Shown here in pieces: positions 59,506 through 64,000 of a DNA stretch of 64,000 nt. Position numbers and translations under genes: made by a program. The notes below the pieces were generated by a model. It was not told where the DNA came from, made no database searches, and was given only the letters and a program-made list of their open reading frames with translations. The stretch spans positions 16,974 to 80,973 of the forward strand of contig NZ_STGF01000034.1 of NCBI RefSeq assembly GCF_005222705.1, in the 5' to 3' direction. This DNA is from Paenibacillus sp. SY21-1. GTDB lineage: Bacteria > Bacillota > Bacilli > Paenibacillales > Paenibacillaceae. The stretch's first letter is position 1. Each line of letters begins with the position of its first letter.

Positions 59506-59949
59506 TTAAAACAACAAATTTATTAGCATTCCGCGCAGCTCTCCGATTCGGGCCAACAGCTCGATCCGGCCCTCCTCGCTATCGAGCAGCTCATCGGCCA
59601 ATTCGACCAATGCAGCATCCACCTCATCCAGCAGCTTATAACGTTTGACTCTTCCGCGGCGGTCAAAGCCTTTTACTTCCTTGAGCACGACACCGCGCCG
59701 GATCGTATCCTCGAGAAACTGCTTGACCAGTTGTCGGTATAGCTTAAGCTCCCGAACAGTCATCACTTTGGCCAGTCTATCGCCTTGCCTGTGAATATCC
59801 TGCAGCTTCTGCTGCAGCTGTTCCTGTGTCCGCATCGCATCCTGTTGAACCATTACATCGGAGAAGCTTCTTGGCTGTGTCTTATTATTGCTCGAATCTC
59901 CGCTTGTGCGGTTTTGGCCGAGCGGTCGGAAGCCATGATCAATTTTCAT
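59506..59949 (-). CDS. yaaR: YaaR-family protein (DUF327)
   Basis: This 147-residue helical protein of unknown function is conserved between darA and holB in bacilli. The conserved part is MTVRELKLYRQLVKQFLEDT, RRGVVLKEVKGFDRRGRVKR and the C-terminal LARIGELRGMLINLLF. No signal peptide or membrane segment is seen. Its role is not known; synteny with holB and tmk suggests a house-keeping context only. Confidence 0.9.
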   Translation of the reverse strand: MKIDHGFRPLGQNRTSGDSSNNKTQPRSFSDVMVQQDAMRTQEQLQQKLQDIHRQGDRLAKVMTVRELKLYRQLVKQFLEDTIRRGVVLKEVKGFDRRGRVKRYKLLDEVDAALVELADELLDSEEGRIELLARIGELRGMLINLLF

Positions 59950-59965
59950 TTGCGTTCACGTCCGT

Positions 59966-60295
59966 TCAGAAATGTTCGAAACGTTCTACCGGTATAACGA
60001 AAACCGCAGCCCCGCCAACCTGAACCTCTACAGGAAACGGGATATAGGAATCCGTTGAACCGCCCATAGGCGAAACGGGAGTAACCAACTGATCGCGAAC
60101 CTTGCAATTGGCATTAATCACTTGCAGCACCTCATGCACACGCTCATCCTCTATACCAATCATAAACGTTGTGTTGCCCGCTCTAAGGAAGCCGCCTGTA
60201 CTGGCCAGCTTGGTAGCTCTGAAGCCTTCACGCACCAACGCATTGGAAAGCCGATTGCTATCCTTGTCTTGAATAACCGCAATTACTAATTTCAT
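59966..60295 (-). CDS. darA: c-di-AMP receptor DarA (YaaQ, PII-like)
   Basis: DarA is a trimeric PII-like protein that binds c-di-AMP. The 109-residue product starts MKLVIAVIQDKDSNRLSNAL and has FRATKLASTGGFLRAGNTTF and VEVQVGGAAVFVIPVERFEHF, all family hallmarks. The ATG at 60295 has GGGGG seven bases upstream; the upstream extension of the frame is not part of the family. The window also has a c-di-AMP riboswitch, at yabE. Confidence 0.95.
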   Translation of the reverse strand: MKLVIAVIQDKDSNRLSNALVREGFRATKLASTGGFLRAGNTTFMIGIEDERVHEVLQVINANCKVRDQLVTPVSPMGGSTDSYIPFPVEVQVGGAAVFVIPVERFEHF

Positions 60296-60406
60296 CTTCA
60301 TTCCCCCTTGACTACTATTAGAATAGGTTATGCCGCATTGCGGTTTTGAACAATGAGAAAGCCCTGCCATGATTCTTTTCTTAGAATAAAATTTGACATC
60401 CTCTGC

Positions 60407-61042
60407 CTAAATTCCTGCAAGCTGATCGTCAATTGCCGTCAAAACATCACGATACACCTGCTCTAGTGTCCGCTCGCCATCAATTCTCAGCATGCGATCA
60501 GGAAATTTGGCAAGCAGCAGATGATAGCCCTCCCGCACCTTATTATGGAAATCAAGGCTCTCCAGATCAAGACGGTTAACTTCACGGATATCCGATCGGG
60601 CGATACGCGCCAGCCCGATCTGCGGCGAGACATCGACATAAATCGTCAAATCAGGCATCAGCTCCTGAATTGCAAAACGATTAATATCCCATACCTCTTC
60701 AATGCCCAGTTGTCTGGCGTGGCCTTGGTAAGCAAGACTGCTGTCCACAAAGCGATCGCAAATCACAAGCTTCCCCTGCTCGATAGCCGGAATAACCTTC
60801 TCAACCAAATGCTGACGTCTTGCAGCCGCATACAGCAAGGCCTCTGTCCTTGCATCCATCGCAGTGTTTGCTCTGTCCAGAACGATTCCGCGGATTTGCT
60901 CGGCAATTGCAATGCCGCCAGGCTCTCTTGTCATGACCACCGCTTGTCCGCGCTCAGACAACTGCTTGACAAGCCGCTCGATTATCGTTGATTTGCCGGC
61001 GCCTTCTCCGCCCTCTATTGTAATGAAACAACCCTTTTTCAA
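60407..61042 (-). CDS. tmk: Thymidylate kinase Tmk
   Basis: Tmk phosphorylates dTMP to dTDP. The 211-residue product has P-loop GGEGAGKST, TREPGG, the DRF motif CDRFVDSSLAYQG and DLTIYVDVSP. Position before darA is conserved. About 110 bases of AT-rich sequence separate it from the yaaO gene. Confidence 0.96.
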   Translation of the reverse strand: MKKGCFITIEGGEGAGKSTIIERLVKQLSERGQAVVMTREPGGIAIAEQIRGIVLDRANTAMDARTEALLYAAARRQHLVEKVIPAIEQGKLVICDRFVDSSLAYQGHARQLGIEEVWDINRFAIQELMPDLTIYVDVSPQIGLARIARSDIREVNRLDLESLDFHNKVREGYHLLLAKFPDRMLRIDGERTLEQVYRDVLTAIDDQLAGI

Positions 61043-61153
61043 ACGAGTATAGCCCCTAACCGATAAATTTATTTCGTATATACTGTTATTTTAACAAAGC
61101 GTTTATAATCCCACAATGAACAATTGCTTGCTGCCAATATGCCGGTCCGGGAT

Positions 61154-62659
61154 TCATCTGGCCTTCAAGCGGTAAACAGCTACTTGCTCCATCGCTTTGG
61201 TGCCGGAGCCTTGAAATTTGGCTCCCGTTTCAACCAGCTTCCTTATTTGGACAACGGTTTCCTTCTCCATCCTCTCCCCTGCATAAACAAGCGGAATTCC
61301 CGGCGGATACGGAACGATCATCTCTGCAGCTATACGTCCTGTCGCTTTCTCAAGCGGTACTTGCTCGATGTCTGATTGATTAACCCTTTCCCTGGTAAAT
61401 GAAACAGGAGCCGAGATCGAGGACTGAAGGTTTGCCAGACGCTCTGTAGCAGATGGCTTGCTTGTACCGCCCAAAGCCTGCTTGGAAAAAGCATTTAATT
61501 CAACAAGAGCCTTCTTAAGTTTTTTCATATCCGATTCAGAGCTATGAATGCCAAGAACAAGCACAACATACCTCTCGTTCGCCATTTCCGTGAAGCAGCC
61601 TCTCACTTCCAAGAAACGCTGCAGTTCAGGTCCGGCGAGATGGTTGCTTTTATCGTATATAACGATTCGTAACGGGTCCGTCCTCGTATTGTTTTCTCCC
61701 TGCGCAATTTTCAGCTGGGCAATAGGATGAGAGCACGATTCAAGCCATTCGCTAAAATCCGCTGCCGCTGCCAGCGCTTGCTCAAACAACGCAGCTCCGA
61801 AGCGATCAATCATTGCTCGGGAAATATCCAATGAAGCAATTATCGGAAACGAAGGACTTGAACTCTGAATCATCGTCAAGCATTCTTTTAAGAGAGCGCG
61901 CTGAATAAGCTTCCCTTGAATATGCAGCATGGCTCCCATCGTTAGTGCGGGGAGAGTTTTGTGAGCGGATTGTACAACAATATCTGCCCCAGCCGCCAAC
62001 GCCGACGAGGGCATAGACGGATGCATGCCGTAATGGGCCCCATGCGCCTCGTCTACGGCCAAAGGTTTCCCATACCTGTGCGCCAGCTCCGCATAAGGCT
62101 GAAGATCAACGGACATACCGTAATAGTTAGGATTGGACAGCAGCATCGCCACAGCCTCAGGATACATTTTACACGCTTGCTCTACTACATCCAATTCAGG
62201 AACGGTTGCGAGCCCGCTTGTATGATCAATGGAGGGAGAAAGAAATACTGCTTTTGCTCCCGCCAAACGAAGTCCGTTGATAATGGATTTATGTACATTT
62301 CTTTGCACCAAGATGAGGTCCCCTGGATTGCATAAAGCCAGAATCATGGCCAGATTGCCCGAAGTGCTGCCTCCTACCAGAAAAAAAGTCTCTTCCGCGC
62401 CAAAAGTTAATGCAGCCAACTGCTGCGCCTCCATTATAGAAGCCACGGGATCATGCAGATCATCTGTCGTTGAAAGCTCCGTCACATCAAGCCTCATAAT
62501 CGTCTGGAACCACGCTGCCGCCCGTTGTTCGTCCCCTTGGGTAAGTTGCGGATTCGACCACACGTTCCCATACCCGTGCCCTGGCACATGAAAGCTCACA
62601 GGCTCCTTCTGCACATGGTCAACGAGCGCATTCCATATCGGTGAATAAAATGACTTCAT
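61154..62659 (-). CDS. yaaO: Orn/Lys/Arg decarboxylase-family PLP enzyme YaaO
   Basis: This 501-residue fold-type I PLP enzyme is of the basic-amino-acid decarboxylase group. Seen are FHVPGHGYGN, LVGGSTSGNLAMILALC, VDEAHGAHYGMHPSMP and the PLP-lysine site VVQSAHKTLPALT. The C-terminal domain has MIVPYPPGIPLVYAGERM. It lacks the N-terminal wing domain of E. coli inducible enzymes, like B. subtilis YaaO and SpeA. Substrate (lysine, arginine or ornithine) cannot be read from the sequence. Confidence 0.9.
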   Translation of the reverse strand: MKSFYSPIWNALVDHVQKEPVSFHVPGHGYGNVWSNPQLTQGDEQRAAAWFQTIMRLDVTELSTTDDLHDPVASIMEAQQLAALTFGAEETFFLVGGSTSGNLAMILALCNPGDLILVQRNVHKSIINGLRLAGAKAVFLSPSIDHTSGLATVPELDVVEQACKMYPEAVAMLLSNPNYYGMSVDLQPYAELAHRYGKPLAVDEAHGAHYGMHPSMPSSALAAGADIVVQSAHKTLPALTMGAMLHIQGKLIQRALLKECLTMIQSSSPSFPIIASLDISRAMIDRFGAALFEQALAAAADFSEWLESCSHPIAQLKIAQGENNTRTDPLRIVIYDKSNHLAGPELQRFLEVRGCFTEMANERYVVLVLGIHSSESDMKKLKKALVELNAFSKQALGGTSKPSATERLANLQSSISAPVSFTRERVNQSDIEQVPLEKATGRIAAEMIVPYPPGIPLVYAGERMEKETVVQIRKLVETGAKFQGSGTKAMEQVAVYRLKAR

Positions 62660-62731
62660 TATAATATACCTGCCTCTCTGCGAGCATCGTCATGAACGAT
62701 CATCTTCCTACTATTGTAACCGATCCCTACC

Positions 62732-62767
62732 GCAAAAAAAGAACAGCCCTGCAAAGCAGCTGTTCTT
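62732..62767 (-). terminator. gin terminator
   Basis: AAGAACAGC (62739-62747) pairs with GCTGTTCTT (62759-62767), followed on the minus strand by seven T. Confidence 0.85.
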
Positions 62768-62784
62768 GGGTTTAATGACCGTCA

Positions 62785-62970
62785 TTAAGCTTTCATAAAA
62801 AACTGCCTCATTTGTTTAATAAAAAAAGGATATTTGGCATCCTTCACATCTGTGCGGACCATTTCTTCCTCGCAATTGCAGCATATAAATCCTGAAATAA
62901 TACGAATGCCTTCCCCGTCAGCCTTGCTTTCATCGCAAATTATGCATTTCTGCTCGAGATTCTGATCCAT
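62785..62970 (-). CDS. gin: Anti-sigma-G factor Gin (CsfB)
   Basis: Gin is a zinc protein that holds sigma-G (and sigma-E) inactive in the wrong compartment. The 61-residue product has Cys pairs CIIC and CCNC in the pattern QKCIICDESKADGEG...GFICCNCEEEMV, close to B. subtilis CsfB. The ATG at 62970 is preferred by spacing from GCGGGGA. A GCATA (63012-63016, minus strand) and GGTATGTAA (62990-62998) resemble a sigma-F promoter, weakly. Confidence 0.92.
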   Translation of the reverse strand: MDQNLEQKCIICDESKADGEGIRIISGFICCNCEEEMVRTDVKDAKYPFFIKQMRQFFMKA

Positions 62971-63213
62971 GATCATTCCCCGCTTTCGCTTACATACCTA
63001 TTGGCTATTATTATGCCACAAAGTCTAGTTGTTTATACTTGTTTCATAGCCCATTTCAAATATTTATATATCGTATGCTTCATTTGGGCGTATGGTTCCT
63101 TCATCGGCCAAAATGTTTGCAATATTGCTGGAGAGAAACCGGATTACAGCCGATATAGATATATAGTTGCTGTAAGCAATTAGCAAGCTACCTAGAGAAA
63201 GGACGTTTATCGT

Positions 63214-63744
63214 ATGCGTCAAACCTTATCTGACCAGCAAAATGCAACCGTATATCAATACCAGCTCGTCAAACGTAAAATAATAAGGCCTGAGCTTATT
63301 CAAAGCCATCTGCTAATTGCCGGTATTTTGCTTGCCTTTCAGATGCTCATGTATGAAATGGACGGGCTGTTCGCATGGCTGTTCGGCTTTGTCATTATAC
63401 AGATTGTTCATATCGTTATTATTCTACTAACCTTTATTCGCGTCGATGAAGCCGCAGATCGCAAATGGATTTGGCGTATTAATCCTCCCTGGATTGGCTT
63501 CAAACCTGCGAACGATATTAAGCTCAGCTTATTTAGAAAGGTCCATCGCCATTTATTCTGGATAGGGCTATGCGCTGTTGCCATCTTTTATCCATGGGTC
63601 AAAAGCTCTTTAATTATTAGCGTCGTAAGCTGGCATCTCTGGCTGCTAATTCCCCGGCTGATGCTGTCCTTCTCCTTCCGTAAAGAAGACAAGGACGGAA
63701 TTCTCAGACTCCAGTTCAAAGAAGCTTCCTACTATCGCAGATAG
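63214..63744 (+). CDS. Small membrane protein of unknown function
   Basis: This 176-residue protein has about four hydrophobic segments (about 31-50, 52-75, 113-131, 133-150) and a charged C terminus. A hydrophilic loop with RVDEAADRKWIWRINPPWIG separates the two pairs. AGAAAGGAC precedes the ATG. It is one of few plus-strand genes in the conserved part of the window and points away from gin. I do not recognise a family. Confidence 0.75.
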   Translation: MRQTLSDQQNATVYQYQLVKRKIIRPELIQSHLLIAGILLAFQMLMYEMDGLFAWLFGFVIIQIVHIVIILLTFIRVDEAADRKWIWRINPPWIGFKPANDIKLSLFRKVHRHLFWIGLCAVAIFYPWVKSSLIISVVSWHLWLLIPRLMLSFSFRKEDKDGILRLQFKEASYYRR

Positions 63745-63751
63745 TTTGGTT

Positions 63752-63779
63752 TTACCTGCCGTATTCATTGCGGCAGGTT
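63752..63779 (+). terminator. Hairpin after the membrane protein gene
   Basis: ACCTGCCG (63754-63761) pairs with CGGCAGGT (63771-63778). The T-tract is weak. A related hairpin recurs at 63947-63973. Confidence 0.55.
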
Positions 63780-64000
63780 ATCTGTGCTTGGCGACGTCCG
63801 TTCCGCACCGGCTGACTATGCTTCATGGCTTCGCTTCGAGGTCGGCGTTTGAACCTTCCTCCAGGGCCGGGCCTGCTTCCTCGCTTTGCTTCGATCGCTG
63901 GGTTCATACACTCTCCCCGGGAGAGTTACGTCCCAGCACAACAAAAAACCTGCCGCAATAAATACGGCAGGTTATCTGTGCTTGGCGACGTCCGTTCCGC
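63771..64000. repeat. 36-bp direct repeat, two copies 194 bp apart
   Basis: Positions 63771-63806 and 63965-64000 are identical over 36 bases, beginning CGGCAGGTTATCTGTGCTTG. Each follows a CCTGCCG/CGGCAGG hairpin. The second copy runs into the window edge, so the identity may extend further. The 158 bases between have no clear gene. Confidence 0.85.
63942..63973 (-). terminator. Terminator of a minus-strand gene beyond the window
   Basis: AACCTGCCG (63947-63955) pairs with CGGCAGGTT (63965-63973), followed on the minus strand by six T and GTTG. It likely ends a gene that starts to the right of the window. Confidence 0.7.

Noticed and set aside
63746..63961. Plus-strand frame of 71 codons after the membrane protein gene
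   Set aside because: It runs through the terminator hairpin and the direct repeat and has no binding site.

Overview
The window reads as a chromosomal segment of a spore-forming Firmicute of the Paenibacillaceae, most like Paenibacillus. The evidence is gene content and order. Read on the minus strand from the right end, it follows the origin-proximal region of Bacillus subtilis almost gene for gene: gin(csfB), yaaO, tmk, darA(yaaQ), yaaR, holB, ricT(yaaT), yabA, trmN6(yabB), rsmI(yabC), abrB, tatD(yabD), yabE, rnmV, ksgA, yabG, veg, sspF, ispE, purR, ridA(yabJ), spoVG, glmU, ctc, pth, fin(yabK), mfd, then spoVT, yabM, yabN, hbs, rqcP(yabO), yabP, yabQ, divIC, yabR, spoIIE, yabS, yabT, tilS, hprT, ftsH. 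The replication origin should therefore lie beyond the right end. Nearly all genes are on the minus strand. No rRNA, tRNA, CRISPR array, insertion sequence or prophage was recognised.

Layout, left to right. 1-6.1 kb: the 3'-truncated nadA gene and a four-gene nucleoside ABC transporter of the nupNOPQ type, with a sigma-A promoter, a consensus cre site and a terminator between the lipoprotein and ATPase genes. 6.1-22.3 kb: the conserved ftsH-to-spoVT block, rich in sporulation and division genes. 22.6-37.6 kb: an accessory block between mfd and spoVT, compared with B. subtilis. It holds an orphan ABC ATPase behind a guanidine-I (ykkC) riboswitch, a two-gene operon of a divergent Hsp90-family ATPase and a helical-repeat partner, an SPFH membrane protein with a ribbon-helix-helix regulator, an AraC regulator joined in frame to a Fur-controlled siderophore-binding lipoprotein, a 5'-truncated phosphotransferase, the urea importer urtABCDE with two perfect TnrA/GlnR boxes, and prsA. 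37.7-62.9 kb: the conserved mfd-to-gin block. The last 1 kb has a small membrane protein and a duplicated 36-bp sequence.

Functional links. Sporulation is the dominant theme: SpoIIE, SpoVT, SpoVG, YabG, YabP, YabQ, SspF, Fin and Gin, with promoter signatures for sigma-H (spoVG), sigma-G (spoVT), sigma-K (yabG) and Spo0A boxes at abrB, spoIIE and an HD hydrolase gene. Cyclic di-AMP appears twice: a ydaO-class riboswitch in front of the cell-wall gene yabE, and the c-di-AMP receptor DarA. Nitrogen and nucleotide control is visible through GlnR/TnrA boxes, PurR boxes before purR, and the guanidine riboswitch.

Relative to B. subtilis, prs is missing between glmU and ctc, and metS is missing between abrB and tatD, where an HD hydrolase gene stands. 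All calls come from reading the sequence and recalled family knowledge; no database search was run.
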